Shown here piece by piece: positions 1 to 10,645 of a DNA stretch of 41,665 nt. This stretch comes from an uncultured Nitrosomonas sp. Lineage in GTDB: Bacteria > Pseudomonadota > Gammaproteobacteria > Burkholderiales > Nitrosomonadaceae. Location of the stretch: the NCBI GenBank assembly GCA_902826115.1, contig CADEDO010000020.1:1-41665 (forward strand), read 5' to 3'. The position numbers were made by a program, and so were the translations under genes. The notes below the pieces were generated by a model. It was not told where the DNA came from and did no database searches. It saw only the letters and a list, made by a program, of their open reading frames with translations. Within the stretch, counting starts at the first letter, position 1; each line of letters starts with the position of its first letter.

Positions 1-164
1 TAAGTAACTGGTAAGAAACGATTTCAAGCTTTTGGTGGAAGCATCGACTAAATAGTGATTAAACAAAAAGCAGATACTTTGAGTGAATGAACCAATGTGC
101 CTTGTTGTCGTATTAAACGCCAGATAGGTATGCGGGAATTCTATAATTAATTTTTATCAATAAC

Positions 165-240
165 GGCGGGAATTTTCGGTTGTCGATTTAACTGGTTTTT
201 AAACAATCTGATCGACCAAACCAATATTTAAAATCCCGCC
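165..240. repeat. Long imperfect inverted repeat, possible terminator of an upstream plus-strand gene
   Basis: The left arm at 165-186 begins GGCGGGAATTTTCGGTTG and ends in TCGA. The right arm at 212-240 begins TCGACC and ends AAAATCCCGCC. The arms pair with one bulge and a few mismatches around a loop of about 25 bases. On the plus strand the right arm is followed by CTTTTATT, which fits a Rho-independent terminator for a gene to the left of the window. It could instead be a fossil end of a mobile element. The pairing is seen directly; the role is inferred. Confidence 0.4.
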
Positions 241-332
241 CTTTTATTGAGTCTTAAAACTGCTAGCACTAAGGAGGAAGTTCGATAATTTAAATGAATA
301 TCTTTCCATGCGTGCTGGAAATCAATCATTCG

Positions 333-362
333 CAAAACCACCCTGTTGATTTTCCAACAGGG
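333..362 (-). terminator. Rho-independent terminator after ftsZ
   Basis: CCCTGTTG at 341-348 pairs perfectly with CAACAGGG at 355-362 around a 6-base loop. Read on the minus strand the hairpin is followed by TGGTTTTG. It begins 28 bases past the ftsZ stop codon, so it probably ends the long dcw transcript. Confidence 0.7.
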
Positions 363-389
363 CAGCAAAGCTATTTCCAAATAAACAGA

Positions 390-1541
390 CTAATCAGCTT
401 GTCTTCTTAAGAAAGCTGGAATATCCATTGGATCAACACCCGATTGACGCATTGCTGCCACTGTCGCATTGCTTCTTCTGCCTGTGCGCATAACGGCTGG
501 TTCCTCTGATGAATACACCGAATCCCTGTCGTCAGTTCCGGTGCGGCTGTGAATGACTGTCAGAGGAGTATTTTGACTCTGACCAACCAAGTTGCCGAGT
601 CCGGTGGCGACCATAGTTACACGTAAATCATCACTCATGTTTTCGTCAATCACAGTGCCTACGATAATGGTGGCATCTTCAGCGGTTAAATTCTTGATTG
701 CGCTCATTACTTCATGTACTTCGCGCATTTTTAATGATGAACTGGCTGTGATGTTGACCAGAATGCCGCGTGCTCCTGACAACGAAACATCTTCCAATAG
801 TGGGCTTGAAACAGCGCGTTCTGCTGCAACACGGGCACGATCAACACCGGCGGCAATGGCGGAGCCCATCATTGCCATGCCCATTTCCGACATCACAGTT
901 TTTACGTCTGCAAAGTCTACGTTAACCAGACCTGGGCAATTAATTACTTCGGCAATGCCGGCTACTGCACCGTAAAGAACATCATTGGCGGCTTTGAATG
1001 CATCAAGCATAGAAATGTCATGACCTAACACCATCATCAGCTTATCGTTGGGGATCACAATCAATGAATCGACATGTTGTGACAGTGCTTCCATGCCTGC
1101 CTTGGCGGCTGCAAGACGTTTGCCTTCGAATGCAAAAGGTTTGCTGACGACGGCAACGGTCAAAATGCCCATTTCTTTGGCGACTTGAGCCACCACAGGT
1201 GCGGCGCCTGTACCTGTTCCACCGCCCATGCCTGCAGTGATAAATAGCATATCTGCGCCTTGAATCAACTCTGCAATCCGATCACGGTCTTCCAATGCAG
1301 CCTCGCGTCCGATTTCAGGATTGGCCCCTGCGCCCAATCCTTTGGTAATACCTGTACCCAACTGCAATATCGTTGGTGCTTTGTTACTTTTCAATGCCTG
1401 AGCATCAGTATTCATACTGATGAACTCAACGCCGTGCATTCCATTCTGGATCATATGATCCACTGCATTGCTTCCGCAACCACCAACGCCAACGACTTTG
1501 ATGACGGCTTCCTGAGTATCGTTATTCATGATTTCGAACAT
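390..1541 (-). CDS. ftsZ: Cell division protein FtsZ
   Basis: This is the tubulin-like GTPase that polymerises into the Z ring at midcell and recruits the divisome. The 383-residue length is normal. The tubulin signature GGGTGTG lies at residues 106-112 and the T7 synergy loop NVDFAD at 207-212. The conserved C-terminal peptide DIPAFLRRQAD, which binds FtsA and ZipA, ends the protein. A linker of roughly 50 residues precedes that tail. AAGGAG lies 7 bases before the ATG at 1541; a second in-frame ATG four codons on is less well placed. It is the last gene of the dcw cluster, 69 bases after ftsA, and is followed by a hairpin terminator. Identification is secure. Confidence 0.98.
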   Translation of the reverse strand: MFEIMNNDTQEAVIKVVGVGGCGSNAVDHMIQNGMHGVEFISMNTDAQALKSNKAPTILQLGTGITKGLGAGANPEIGREAALEDRDRIAELIQGADMLFITAGMGGGTGTGAAPVVAQVAKEMGILTVAVVSKPFAFEGKRLAAAKAGMEALSQHVDSLIVIPNDKLMMVLGHDISMLDAFKAANDVLYGAVAGIAEVINCPGLVNVDFADVKTVMSEMGMAMMGSAIAAGVDRARVAAERAVSSPLLEDVSLSGARGILVNITASSSLKMREVHEVMSAIKNLTAEDATIIVGTVIDENMSDDLRVTMVATGLGNLVGQSQNTPLTVIHSRTGTDDRDSVYSSEEPAVMRTGRRSNATVAAMRQSGVDPMDIPAFLRRQAD

Positions 1542-1610
1542 AGTGTTTCTCCTTTAGTACATTGAAATTAAAGCCTATTGACTGCTAACACAACTCTTGA
1601 AATATCTACT

Positions 1611-2849
1611 TTAAAAGTTTTTCTGAAACCATCCCTTCATTCTGGAGAAAATCTGCTTGGCAGACCCTCCTTGCAACCTTGAACCCTGCTGATGCTGCAT
1701 TTGTTCGATACCCGCAAGTATCAAGCCGATACCTGTCGAATATCTTGGCGTATGAATCACTTCCTTAAGATTGCCATGGTAATTTGGCAAACCTAGCCGT
1801 ACTGGCATGTGAAAAATTTCTTCGCCCAGTTCCACCATGCCGCGTAATGATGCTGATCCGCCTGTTATTACTATTCCCGATGAAAGCAATTCTTCAAAAC
1901 CACTTCGGCGCAGCTCAGCTTGCACCATGCAATACAGTTCTTCCACTCGCGGTTCTATCACTTCCGCTAATGTTTGCTTGGAGAGCTGACGAGAGCCTCG
2001 ATTGCCCACATCAGGAACTTCTACCATTTCGTGAGTATCCGCTAAACTTCTGAGTGCGCATCCATAACGGCATTTGATGTCTTCTGCGCTTTTAGTTGGA
2101 GTACGTAATGCCATTGCAATATCATTGGTCACTTGATCGCCGGCGATCGGGATGACGGCTGTATGCCGAATGGCGCCATTGGTGAATACGGCAATATCCG
2201 TTGTACCTCCGCCGATATCCACCAAACAGACACCGAGATCCTTTTCGTCTTCAGAAAGCACGGCCATCGCAGATGCCAATGGTTGCAAAATTAAATCTCT
2301 GACCTCCAAGCCACAACGATGCACACATTTCATAATGTTCTGCGCGGCTGAAACTGCGCCTGTCACAATGTGCACTTTAACTTCCAGCCGAATGCCGCTC
2401 ATACCCACGGGTTCGCGCACATCTTCTTGACCGTCTATGATGAATTCCTGATTCAGGATGTGCAGGATCTGCTGGTCGGCTGGTATATTCACGGCCTTTG
2501 CTGCTTCCATTACTCGCTCGACATCCTTCTCAGTGACTTCTTTATCTTTGATTGGCACCATGCCATCCGAATTGAAGCCTTTGATATGACTGCCTGCAAT
2601 GCCCGTATAAACTTCATTGATCTTGCAATCGGCCATCAATTCGGCTTCTTCCAGCGCTCGCTGAATAGCGTTGACGGTGGTTTCAATATTGGCCACCACC
2701 CCTTTTTTCAATCCGCGCGAAGGATGGCTGCCTAAGCCAATGACCTCAAAGCCGCCTTCAGGAATGACTTCTGCGACGATAGCGACGATCTTGGATGTGC
2801 CGATATCCAGACCCACTATCAGATTTCTATTTTCTCTGGCTTTATTCAT
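1611..2849 (-). CDS. ftsA: Cell division protein FtsA
   Basis: This actin-like ATPase tethers FtsZ to the inner membrane and helps activate septal synthesis. The 412-residue protein carries the actin-family phosphate 1 motif GLDIGTSK near residue 14, the phosphate 2 motif VDIGGGTTDIAVF near the middle, and the adenosine motif GIVITGGSASLRGM. It ends in a short amphipathic helix (SRMKGWFQKNF) that serves as the membrane-targeting sequence in this family. The start is supported by GGGAGA about 9 bases upstream. It lies 20 bases after ftsQ and 69 bases before ftsZ, the standard order. Confidence 0.98.
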   Translation of the reverse strand: MNKARENRNLIVGLDIGTSKIVAIVAEVIPEGGFEVIGLGSHPSRGLKKGVVANIETTVNAIQRALEEAELMADCKINEVYTGIAGSHIKGFNSDGMVPIKDKEVTEKDVERVMEAAKAVNIPADQQILHILNQEFIIDGQEDVREPVGMSGIRLEVKVHIVTGAVSAAQNIMKCVHRCGLEVRDLILQPLASAMAVLSEDEKDLGVCLVDIGGGTTDIAVFTNGAIRHTAVIPIAGDQVTNDIAMALRTPTKSAEDIKCRYGCALRSLADTHEMVEVPDVGNRGSRQLSKQTLAEVIEPRVEELYCMVQAELRRSGFEELLSSGIVITGGSASLRGMVELGEEIFHMPVRLGLPNYHGNLKEVIHTPRYSTGIGLILAGIEQMQHQQGSRLQGGSAKQIFSRMKGWFQKNF

Positions 2850-2869
2850 TTAGTTACATCTCCCTGGTC

Positions 2870-3646
2870 TCACGTTTCTCTCCTCGGACCGGATTTATGG
2901 GGTACATGCTTGGTTGTTTCAGGCATGCGGATAGCAAAACCGTTTGGATAACGCAAATCAACATAAGCCAGCGGCTCTTGCTGATTTAATCGGGCAATAC
3001 TGTGGTTGTAAACTGAAACATAACGAATAAGCCGCTCTTCAATTTCACTACGTCCCAATTCCAATATCGTTCCTGTATTTAATTGAATGCGCCATGCGTA
3101 TCGCGGAGTGAGTGTAATTTCCGTTATTGATTGCTGCAATGGTGCCAATATTTGATTAAACCGCTGATATCGCTGCGCTACCTCTTGTGCACTTGCTTCT
3201 TTAGGTCCGGTAAAAACAGGTAAATCTCTGTCAACTGTGACTCGGAATACTTCGCCATATATGTTAACTAAAGCATGACTCCCCCAATAAGCTAATGCCT
3301 GATGCTCTTCAAGCGTTACATTCAAACCATGAGGCCATTTTCTGTTGACTTTGGCATCACGCACCCAAGGTAATTTGATAAAAGCTTCGCGCACTTCGGT
3401 CAAATTGACCGAAATAAAATTTCCCTTAATCTCATCTCTGGCAAGCTGTTCAATCTGCTCCAGGGTAACATTCTGCAGCTCGTCATCCTCAGTCTGGGGA
3501 TCCTTGACAATCTGAATATTGATCTCTTTGATCGGAAATAATGGCGGTTTGATGAGCCGTAGGCCAATGGCATAAAGCGTCGCTATTGTCACCAGGGTGA
3601 TCAATATTTTGGATAGTAAATTAAGTGCCTGATGGTTATTCCACAT
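2870..3646 (-). CDS. ftsQ: Cell division protein FtsQ
   Basis: This bitopic inner membrane protein links early and late divisome proteins through FtsB and FtsL. The 258-residue sequence has a short cytoplasmic tail, one membrane segment at about residues 11-28, and a POTRA-like region beginning near [10 protein letters not shown]. An FtsQ beta domain follows, including a [18 protein letters not shown] stretch typical of the family. The start overlaps the end of ddl by 11 bases, which suggests translational coupling. The last residues (HKSGPRRET) are basic and polar and probably disordered. Confidence 0.95.
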   Translation of the reverse strand: MWNNHQALNLLSKILITLVTIATLYAIGLRLIKPPLFPIKEINIQIVKDPQTEDDELQNVTLEQIEQLARDEIKGNFISVNLTEVREAFIKLPWVRDAKVNRKWPHGLNVTLEEHQALAYWGSHALVNIYGEVFRVTVDRDLPVFTGPKEASAQEVAQRYQRFNQILAPLQQSITEITLTPRYAWRIQLNTGTILELGRSEIEERLIRYVSVYNHSIARLNQQEPLAYVDLRYPNGFAIRMPETTKHVPHKSGPRRET

Positions 3647-4556
3647 GTGACATCGCCAAAATTTTTATGACCAGATCTTCAAATGAAATTCCTGCGGTTT
3701 TGGCCGCCATCGGTACCAAGCTGTGGTTGGTCATTCCGGGGGAAGTATTTGCTTCAAGAAAGTAAAATTGTCCTGTCTGATTCAGAATTAAATCGATTCT
3801 TCCCCAGCCTTCGCATCCCAGCACTTGATAAGCTTTTAATGCTTGATCTTGAATGATCAATTCCAGTTCATCGGATAAGCCGCTGGGACAGAAATAACGC
3901 GTGTCATCGGACAAATACTTGGCCTGATAATCGTATAGCTCACCGGCAATCTCGATTCTGACTAAGGGAAGCGGCGTATTTCCCAGAATCGCAACGGTCA
4001 ATTCCTGGCCTGCGATAAATTCTTCAGCCAATACCAAGGCATCATGTTGGGCCGCTAATCGATAGGCTTCTGCCAAATCCTGTTTGCGTTGTACCTTACT
4101 TAATCCGATGGTGGATCCTTCGCGTGCGGGCTTCACAATCAATGGCAATCCCAATGTTTCGGCTATTTGTTCAAAATTGCTGTCAGCTTGTAATAGGGCA
4201 TAGCGAGGAGAATGGATGCCAACTGCTTGCCACACTAATTTCGTGCGCCACTTATCCATAGCCAATGCGCTGGCCAGAACACCGCTGCCGGTATAAGGCA
4301 GCCCCATCAATTCGAGTGCGCCTTGGATGGTGCCATCTTCACCAAAACGCCCATGCAACGCGATGAAAACTCTGTCAAAACCTTGGTGCACTAAGGCTTC
4401 CAGAGGCTGTTCCGCCGGATCAAATGGATGAGCGTCAATACCGCTTTTACACAACGCAGCCAGCACGGCTTGTCCACTTTGCAGTGAAATCTCACGTTCT
4501 GCCGATCGACCGCCCAACAGCACGGCGACTTTGCCAAAGTTATGCGCCATCATCAT
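3636..4556 (-). CDS. ddl: D-alanine--D-alanine ligase
   Basis: This ATP-grasp enzyme joins two D-alanines to form the dipeptide that MurF adds to the peptidoglycan precursor. The 306-residue length suits the DdlB type of dcw clusters. Visible motifs are [16 protein letters not shown] at the N terminus, the substrate-site stretch [10 protein letters not shown], the ATP-binding stretch [14 protein letters not shown], and the metal-binding end [17 protein letters not shown]. Three ATG codons occur in tandem at the start. AGGAGG lies 5 bases before the first, whose ATGA overlaps the murB stop by four bases. The first ATG is used here, though the second would also fit. Confidence 0.96.
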   Translation of the reverse strand: MMMAHNFGKVAVLLGGRSAEREISLQSGQAVLAALCKSGIDAHPFDPAEQPLEALVHQGFDRVFIALHGRFGEDGTIQGALELMGLPYTGSGVLASALAMDKWRTKLVWQAVGIHSPRYALLQADSNFEQIAETLGLPLIVKPAREGSTIGLSKVQRKQDLAEAYRLAAQHDALVLAEEFIAGQELTVAILGNTPLPLVRIEIAGELYDYQAKYLSDDTRYFCPSGLSDELELIIQDQALKAYQVLGCEGWGRIDLILNQTGQFYFLEANTSPGMTNHSLVPMAAKTAGISFEDLVIKILAMSHVE

Positions 4557-5578
4557 GCATTCCTCCTGGCATCACCAATAATTCGAACTTCCCGGATTAA
4601 TTCGATACCGGTTTCTTGTTTTACTTTGTTTTGTACTTGCATCATCAACGCTTCAATGTCGGCAGCACTGGCATTGCCTGTATTGACAATAAAATTGGCA
4701 TGTTTGGGTGAAATCATGGCACCACCAATGCTATGTCCTTTTAAACCACAAGCTTCAATCAAGCGAGCAGCATAGTCACCGGGCGGATTACGGAATACTG
4801 AACCCGCATTCGGTAGATTGAGTGGTTGACTATCAATGCGTTTCGCTAATAATTGTTTGATTTTCTCGCGGGATTCGGTTTGATTGCCGTGCGGTAATCT
4901 TAAGTATCCCCCCGCAAACCATTCTGTTGCTCTCGGATTCGCCAATTCTGGTCGAAGGTTGGTGCTGCGATAGCCAATCGTGTAATCACTATTTTGTCGA
5001 ACAAGCACTTGACCACTGTGGTTGACAATCTGCACTTTCTCAACGACGTCCCAGGTCTCTGATCCAAAACATCCTGCATTCATTGCCAGTGCACCACCCA
5101 TCGTACCCGGAATGCCTGCCAGAAATTCAGCGCCGGTTAAATGGTGCTTGGCTGCAAATCGTGCAACTTTTGCACAAGCAATACCGGCGCTTGCAAAAAT
5201 GAGACCGCCAGATTGGTTCTGTTCAACTAATTGCAATTCATTTAATTGGGCATGAACTGCAACTACGGTGCCTCGAAGACCGCCATCCCTAACCAGCAGG
5301 TTGCTGCCCAATCCAATGACATAAATGGGTTCATTGGGCGGTAAAATGCGTAGAAAATTTGCAAAATCATCCAAGTCTGCCGGCAGATAATAGTGCTCGG
5401 CATAGCCGCCAACTCGCCAGGAAGTATGTTGACTCATGGGTTCATTGCTGCGCATCTCCCCACGCATTCCCCGCATGCCAACCTCATTTGTCAATGAATC
5501 AATTATTGACACATTGAGTCCTATGTACTGTGATAAATGAGTCATTGCCCATAGATTCTTAGCGGTATTCATGGCCAT
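4553..5578 (-). CDS. murB: UDP-N-acetylenolpyruvoylglucosamine reductase (MurB, type I)
   Basis: This FAD-dependent enzyme reduces UDP-GlcNAc-enolpyruvate to UDP-MurNAc with NADPH. Visible motifs are the FAD-binding [17 protein letters not shown], the stretch [22 protein letters not shown], the tyrosine motif GYRSTNLR, and [10 protein letters not shown] with the proton-donating serine. The start is uncertain. The outer ATG at 5578 lies inside the 3' end of murC, has no clear ribosome binding site and gives 341 residues. An ATG at 5476 has GAGG five bases upstream and would give 307 residues beginning MRGMRGEM, closer to the usual N terminus. Internal placement of murB after murC is normal. 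Confidence 0.95.
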   Translation of the reverse strand: MAMNTAKNLWAMTHLSQYIGLNVSIIDSLTNEVGMRGMRGEMRSNEPMSQHTSWRVGGYAEHYYLPADLDDFANFLRILPPNEPIYVIGLGSNLLVRDGGLRGTVVAVHAQLNELQLVEQNQSGGLIFASAGIACAKVARFAAKHHLTGAEFLAGIPGTMGGALAMNAGCFGSETWDVVEKVQIVNHSGQVLVRQNSDYTIGYRSTNLRPELANPRATEWFAGGYLRLPHGNQTESREKIKQLLAKRIDSQPLNLPNAGSVFRNPPGDYAARLIEACGLKGHSIGGAMISPKHANFIVNTGNASAADIEALMMQVQNKVKQETGIELIREVRIIGDARRNA

Positions 5579-6989
5579 TCACGACGAGTAGCTTATTTTT
5601 CATTTGTGTAATCGCAGGCGCTACCTTAGCAACGGAACCTGCGCCCATGACCAGTACCACATCACCATCTTGTACAACATTCAGTATGGCTTCGGGTAGG
5701 TCATCCACATTTTCGACATAAATAGGCTCTACTTTGCCTTGTACGCGCACTGAGCGTGCCAGTGATTTGCTGTCGGCCGCAATAATCGGATCTTCGCCAG
5801 CAGAATAGACTTCAGTTAATACCAATACATCCACTTGGGACAAGACTTTGACGAAATCTTCAAAAACATCTCGGGTACGCGTATAGCGATGGGGTTGAAA
5901 AACCAGCACTAAGCGGCGATTCGGGAATGCGCCGCGCGCTGCTTTTAGGGTTGCTTCCATTTCAAAGGGATGATGGCCGTAATCATCAATCAGCGTGAAG
6001 CTTTCCTGAGTGGATAACTTGATGTCTCCATATTGCTGGAAGCGTCTTTCGACGCCTTTGAACTCTGCTAGCGCCTTGACAATGGCTGTGTCGGGGATGC
6101 CAATTTCATTGGCAATCGTAATGGCTGCCAATGCATTTTGTACATTATGTAACCCAGGCAAATTCAGTGCGATATCCAATTTTCGTGCGGAACCGTTCAC
6201 GCCTATGACCGCAGTAAACTTCATTTGGCTGTTGCTGTGTTGAATATTGATCGCGCGCACCTGCGCATCTTCAGATAATCCATAAGTTGTAATAGGCTTG
6301 GTAATAGCCGGCATTACTTCGCGCACATTGGCGTCATCCATGCACAATACCGCCATGCCATAAAAAGGCAGATGTTGCACAAATTCTACAAAAGTCTGTT
6401 TCAGCCGGCTAAAGTCATGCCCGTAGGTATCCATATGATCTGCATCAATATTGGTTACCACGGTAAGCACCGGTTGCAAATATAAAAATGAGGCATCTGA
6501 CTCATCTGCTTCAACGACAATAAATTCACCACTTCCCAATTTGGCATGGCAGCCTGCCGCTTCCAATTTGCCGCCGATAACGAAAGTGGGGTCCATATCG
6601 GCCGCCGCAAGTATACTGGCTATCAGGCTAGTTGTGGTTGTTTTTCCATGCGTGCCTGCTATGGCGATGCCACTGCGGAATCTGAGTAATTCGGCCAACA
6701 TTAAAGCGCGCGGTACCACTGGAATATTCTTGTTTCTAGCGGCAATGACCTCAGGATTGTCAGGCTTTACTGCGGTAGAAGTGACCACGACATCTGCACC
6801 CGCTATTTGCTGGTTGGCATGACCGGCATAGACGGTGATTCCCAGTTTGCTCAGACGCTGAGTGACTGAGTTACTGATCAAATCGGAGCCGCTGACTTGA
6901 TAACCCAGATTAACAAAAACCTCTGCAATTCCACTCATACCGGCGCCGCCAATACCGACAAAATGAATGTGTTTGACTTTATGCTTCAT
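5559..6989 (-). CDS. murC: UDP-N-acetylmuramate--L-alanine ligase
   Basis: This cytoplasmic Mur ligase adds L-alanine to UDP-MurNAc using ATP. The N-terminal nucleotide-binding motif [16 protein letters not shown], the P-loop [13 protein letters not shown], the central motif [14 protein letters not shown] and the C-terminal [10 protein letters not shown] are all present. I place the start at the ATG at 6989 (476 residues), because GGAGTG lies directly upstream of it. A GTG at 7001 is possible but would put that site inside the gene. The chosen start overlaps the end of murG by 11 bases. Confidence 0.96.
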   Translation of the reverse strand: MKHKVKHIHFVGIGGAGMSGIAEVFVNLGYQVSGSDLISNSVTQRLSKLGITVYAGHANQQIAGADVVVTSTAVKPDNPEVIAARNKNIPVVPRALMLAELLRFRSGIAIAGTHGKTTTTSLIASILAAADMDPTFVIGGKLEAAGCHAKLGSGEFIVVEADESDASFLYLQPVLTVVTNIDADHMDTYGHDFSRLKQTFVEFVQHLPFYGMAVLCMDDANVREVMPAITKPITTYGLSEDAQVRAINIQHSNSQMKFTAVIGVNGSARKLDIALNLPGLHNVQNALAAITIANEIGIPDTAIVKALAEFKGVERRFQQYGDIKLSTQESFTLIDDYGHHPFEMEATLKAARGAFPNRRLVLVFQPHRYTRTRDVFEDFVKVLSQVDVLVLTEVYSAGEDPIIAADSKSLARSVRVQGKVEPIYVENVDDLPEAILNVVQDGDVVLVMGAGSVAKVAPAITQMKNKLLVVNGHEYR

Positions 6990-8070
6990 GTAACACTCCA
7001 CTCAATTCAATACATGCATCGGCCACCACTTGGGTGGCATCCGGTTTGGCAAGGCTGCGCGCGGCTATGGCCAGATTGAGTAATTTCTCACGCGTCAGAG
7101 TGGATAACAAATCAGCTAATTTTTGCGCAGTCAACTCATTTTGCGGCAATAATAAGGCGGCGCCTTGATCGGATAGGAATTGAGCATTCCTGGTTTGATG
7201 ATCATCTACTGCATGAGGATAGGGTACCAGGATGCTGCCCACACCGGCTGCACTCAATTCCGCCACTGTCAACGCACCTGCCCGACATAGCACCAAATCA
7301 CAGGTTGCATAGCGGCTAGCCATATCATCGATAAATGCCATGACTTCGCACTCTAATTGTAGATCTGCGTACGTTTTTTCAACTGCTTGCCATTCCGTCG
7401 CGCCGGCTTGGTGGATAACCGCTGGGCGAATATCTGCTGCTATTAATTTCAGCGCTTGCGGCACAACCGTATTGAGCATTTTTGCGCCTAGACTACCGCC
7501 GACAACCAAGAGTTTTAATTTTCCTTGTCGACCCTGCCAGCGTTTTTCAGGTTTTTCCATTTGCGTAATCTCAGGCCGTACCGGATTGCCTGAGAACACT
7601 ACTTTCTCTTCCTCAGCGAACATGGCATTGGGGAATCCCAGCATCACTTTGTCTGCTAACTTCGCCAGGATTTTATTGGTTAATCCGGGTATTGAGTTTT
7701 GTTCATGGATGATCAATGGCTTATTCAATAATGACGCCATCATGCCGCCTGGAAAGGCAGGGTAGCCACCCATGCCCAGAATCACATCGGGCTTCACGCG
7801 CTGGATAATGCGAGCGCTTTGCAAGAATGCTTTGATCAAACGCAGTGGCAGCATGAACCAAGCGGTCAATTGCTTGCCCCGTAGCCCAGAAAAACTGATG
7901 ATTTCAGTTGTATAACCATGCTGTGGAACCAGCTTTAATTCCATGCCCGCTTGTGTACCCAACCATACGACATGCCATCCCAATTTTTGCAGATGGTCAG
8001 CAACAGCCAATCCTGGAAACACATGTCCTCCAGTACCGCCTGCCATAATCAGGATAGTGGGTGTTTTCAT
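6979..8070 (-). CDS. murG: Undecaprenyl-PP-MurNAc-pentapeptide GlcNAc transferase (MurG)
   Basis: This peripheral inner membrane GT-B glycosyltransferase transfers GlcNAc from UDP-GlcNAc to lipid I to make lipid II. The 363-residue protein shows the N-terminal glycine loop [17 protein letters not shown], the acceptor-side motif [12 protein letters not shown], a second glycine loop [13 protein letters not shown], and the UDP-GlcNAc-binding [11 protein letters not shown] stretch. The ATG overlaps the ftsW stop codon as ATGA. Length, motifs and position agree, so identification is secure. Confidence 0.97.
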   Translation of the reverse strand: MKTPTILIMAGGTGGHVFPGLAVADHLQKLGWHVVWLGTQAGMELKLVPQHGYTTEIISFSGLRGKQLTAWFMLPLRLIKAFLQSARIIQRVKPDVILGMGGYPAFPGGMMASLLNKPLIIHEQNSIPGLTNKILAKLADKVMLGFPNAMFAEEEKVVFSGNPVRPEITQMEKPEKRWQGRQGKLKLLVVGGSLGAKMLNTVVPQALKLIAADIRPAVIHQAGATEWQAVEKTYADLQLECEVMAFIDDMASRYATCDLVLCRAGALTVAELSAAGVGSILVPYPHAVDDHQTRNAQFLSDQGAALLLPQNELTAQKLADLLSTLTREKLLNLAIAARSLAKPDATQVVADACIELSGVLHEA

Positions 8071-9227
8071 ACCGGCAATCCTCGCAATCGCTGGCGATTT
8101 TCCCAGTCAATGCGCAGTAGCACCGCTAAAGCGATACAATTTGCGGTGATGCTGCTGCCACCAAAACTTAATAAAGGTAACGTCAAGCCTTTGGTGGGCA
8201 ATACACCCATATTGACGCCCATGTTAATTAACGCTTGGATGCCGATCCAAATGCCGATGCCTTGTGCTACTAATGCGGAAAAGGGGGCTTCCAGTTTTGC
8301 AGCCAGGCGTCCGATGATGAAAGCGCGCGTGATGAGCCATATAAATAAAATGATGACCGCGACGACGCCCACAAATCCAAGTTCCTCCGCGAGCACCGAG
8401 AGTAAGAAGTCAGTATGCGCTTCCGGCAAATAAAATAACTTCTCGACACTGCCACCTAGGCCCACACCCAGCCATTCGCCGCGTCCAAATGCGATTAATG
8501 CGTGACTTAATTGATAGCCTTTTCCATAGGGATCGGCCCAAGGATCCATAAATGCCACTACGCGATCCAGCCGATAAGGTGAACTTAAGATTAATCCATA
8601 CAAACCGACTGCCAAAATACTGATCAGACCAATGAATATTTTCAGGCTGACTCCACCCAGAAACAAAATAGACATGGCCAGTGTCGTGACGACAAAGAAA
8701 GCCCCAAAATCGGGTTCTAGTAACAACAAGAATCCAACAATGGCCATTACGATGGTGATGGGCAGAAAACCTTTCAGCAAATAATTGAGGTCCGCTGCCT
8801 TCCGGTTAACATAGTCTGCGGCATACAGTATCATGAAAAATTTCATGAATTCTGATGGTTGCAAGTTCACCACATAGAGTGGAATCCATCGTTGACTTCC
8901 GTTGACCTCATGACCAATACCGGGTACGAGTACGAGTACCAGCAGCGATGCGCTGGCCATAAACAGGTAGACGGTATATCGCTGCCATATTTGCATAGGC
9001 ACTTGAAAAGTAATGAAACCCAATAATAAGCCTACTCCCAGGTAGATGCCGTGGCGCAATAAGTAGTGAGTCGCTCGTTCAGCTCCGAATTGTGCTTCTG
9101 CGATCGCGATTGAGGCAGAATAAATCATGATCAATCCAATACTGAGCAATAGCAAAGTCGACCACACCAATGCCTGATCATAATCAGTCATGACTCTTTG
9201 CTTCTGGTTGTTTGCTTGATAAATCAT
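8067..9227 (-). CDS. ftsW: Lipid II glycosyltransferase / division protein FtsW
   Basis: This SEDS-family membrane protein polymerises lipid II at the septum together with FtsI. The 386-residue sequence has about ten hydrophobic segments and the family stretches [19 protein letters not shown] and [22 protein letters not shown]. The loop with LAEELGFVG and the C-terminal LSFGGSSI are also present. The ATG shares one base with the murD stop (TGATG). An internal ATG at 9191 (MTDYDQ) is an alternative start, since neither has a strong ribosome binding site. A short GTACGA repeat near 8930 only encodes alternating Val and Leu. Confidence 0.96.
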   Translation of the reverse strand: MIYQANNQKQRVMTDYDQALVWSTLLLLSIGLIMIYSASIAIAEAQFGAERATHYLLRHGIYLGVGLLLGFITFQVPMQIWQRYTVYLFMASASLLVLVLVPGIGHEVNGSQRWIPLYVVNLQPSEFMKFFMILYAADYVNRKAADLNYLLKGFLPITIVMAIVGFLLLLEPDFGAFFVVTTLAMSILFLGGVSLKIFIGLISILAVGLYGLILSSPYRLDRVVAFMDPWADPYGKGYQLSHALIAFGRGEWLGVGLGGSVEKLFYLPEAHTDFLLSVLAEELGFVGVVAVIILFIWLITRAFIIGRLAAKLEAPFSALVAQGIGIWIGIQALINMGVNMGVLPTKGLTLPLLSFGGSSITANCIALAVLLRIDWENRQRLRGLPV

Positions 9228-10645
9228 CAGTTAATATGTTTCTGCTTAAAACTAAAAAAATTATTTTCAATTGCTTGCACAGCTGCTACGAATACTTCTG
9301 CGCGATGGATGTAATTCTTGAACATGTCAAAGCTGGCGCAAGCCGGTGAAAGCAATACCGCATCGCCGGCTTGCGCCAGCAGAAAGCTTTTTTGTATGGC
9401 TTCTTCCATGGTGGTTGAAAAATGCAAAGGCACGCCACATTCTTTTAGCTCGTTAGCGATAATGCCTGCATCCCGGCCAATCAGTACGACAGCGCGCGCA
9501 TTTTTTGCAACCGCAGGTCGCAAGAGTGAGAAATCCTGCCCTTTGCCATCGCCGCCGGCGATTAATACCACATTTTCTTTCATACCATTGAGAGCCGCTA
9601 CTGCCGATCCGACATTGGTGCTTTTGGAATCATCATAGAAAGTCACCTCGTTAAAAGCGGCTACTTTCTCCACTCTATGGGGAAGTCCGCGAAATTCCCG
9701 TAAAGCTGATAGGAGAGGGGCAATGGATACACCGACTGAGCGACACATAGCCAGAGCTGCCAGTGCATTGGCTGCATTGTGTAATCCATGGACAACCAGC
9801 TCAGAGGTTTTCATCAAACGCTGATCGCCTTCCATTAACCATGTGTCATCATCTTCGTGCAAAATACCAAAATCGATAGAAGTGGGGGGGATTTCCAAAC
9901 CAAAAGTAATTTGCTTTCTGTCGGTTAAGGCCATTGCACACACTGCCGGATCATCCCGGTTCAAAACTTGGATGCCTGCGCCAGTTTTTTCATGCAGAAA
10001 AACCCTGGCTTTTGCCAATGTGTAATCTTGCATGCTGGCATAACGATCCAGATGATCTTCGCTAAGATTCAGTACCGTGGCGACATCGGCATTTAGATGA
10101 GCAGTTGTTTCCAGTTGGAAGCTGGAGGTTTCCAGAACCCAGGCTTGCGGCCAATGGTTGGTATCCATGCAATGCATGAGTGCATTAAGAACAGCGGGAC
10201 TGATATTGCCGGCTACTTCCACATTCCAGTTCGCTTTTCTTAGCATGGCGCCCACCATGGCGGTAACGGTGGTTTTTCCGTTAGATCCTGTGATGGCGAA
10301 AATCTTGGGTTTGGGCAAATTGCTTTGCTCAAGCGCCCAGGTAAACAGCACCATGTCGCCTACAACCGGAATGTTGCGCTGAATGGCTTGTTGTACGAAA
10401 GAATCTGCTAGGGGAACGCCCGGGCTGATCGCTATCATTTCAACGCCATCCAGCATGCCGGATTCAAATTTGCCTTTATGAACCTGCAATTGGGGAAAAT
10501 CTCCTGATAGCGCTTCCCAGTTAGGAGGATTCGTGCGGCTGTCCGCTACACGTACTTGTGCACCTTGACGTGAAAGCCATTTCACCATGGACAGTCCCGT
10601 TTCACCCATGCCTAACACCAGTACTATTTTATCTTGCAAATTCAT
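9227..10645 (-). CDS. murD: UDP-N-acetylmuramoylalanine--D-glutamate ligase
   Basis: This cytoplasmic Mur ligase adds D-glutamate to UDP-MurNAc-L-Ala. It shows the N-terminal dinucleotide-like motif [17 protein letters not shown], the P-loop [25 protein letters not shown] in the central domain, and [17 protein letters not shown] in the C-terminal region. The open frame extends upstream to 10699. The ATG at 10645 is preferred because its ATGA overlaps the mraY stop by four bases and gives the usual [12 protein letters not shown] beginning (472 residues). Confidence 0.97.
   Translation of the reverse strand: MNLQDKIVLVLGMGETGLSMVKWLSRQGAQVRVADSRTNPPNWEALSGDFPQLQVHKGKFESGMLDGVEMIAISPGVPLADSFVQQAIQRNIPVVGDMVLFTWALEQSNLPKPKIFAITGSNGKTTVTAMVGAMLRKANWNVEVAGNISPAVLNALMHCMDTNHWPQAWVLETSSFQLETTAHLNADVATVLNLSEDHLDRYASMQDYTLAKARVFLHEKTGAGIQVLNRDDPAVCAMALTDRKQITFGLEIPPTSIDFGILHEDDDTWLMEGDQRLMKTSELVVHGLHNAANALAALAMCRSVGVSIAPLLSALREFRGLPHRVEKVAAFNEVTFYDDSKSTNVGSAVAALNGMKENVVLIAGGDGKGQDFSLLRPAVAKNARAVVLIGRDAGIIANELKECGVPLHFSTTMEEAIQKSFLLAQAGDAVLLSPACASFDMFKNYIHRAEVFVAAVQAIENNFFSFKQKHIN

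Larger units (their letters stand above)
1..389. other. Non-coding stretch downstream of ftsZ
   Basis: No credible gene is visible in these 389 bases on either strand. The stretch holds a long imperfect inverted repeat (165-240) and the ftsZ terminator hairpin (341-362), listed separately. The word GCGGGAATT occurs twice in direct orientation, at 132-140 and 166-174, and again inverted as part of the AAAATCCCGCC arm at 230-240. In many proteobacteria lpxC follows ftsZ here, but no lpxC reading frame is present. Confidence 0.6.

Noticed and set aside
592-975. Open frame of 127 codons opposite ftsZ
   Set aside because: It is antisense to a highly conserved gene, has no ribosome binding site and no family resemblance. 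Similar antisense frames opposite the other mur and fts genes were dropped for the same reason.
8926-8942. Tandem GTACGA repeat in ftsW
   Set aside because: It lies in frame and encodes alternating Val and Leu in a membrane helix, so it is a coding coincidence rather than a repeat element.
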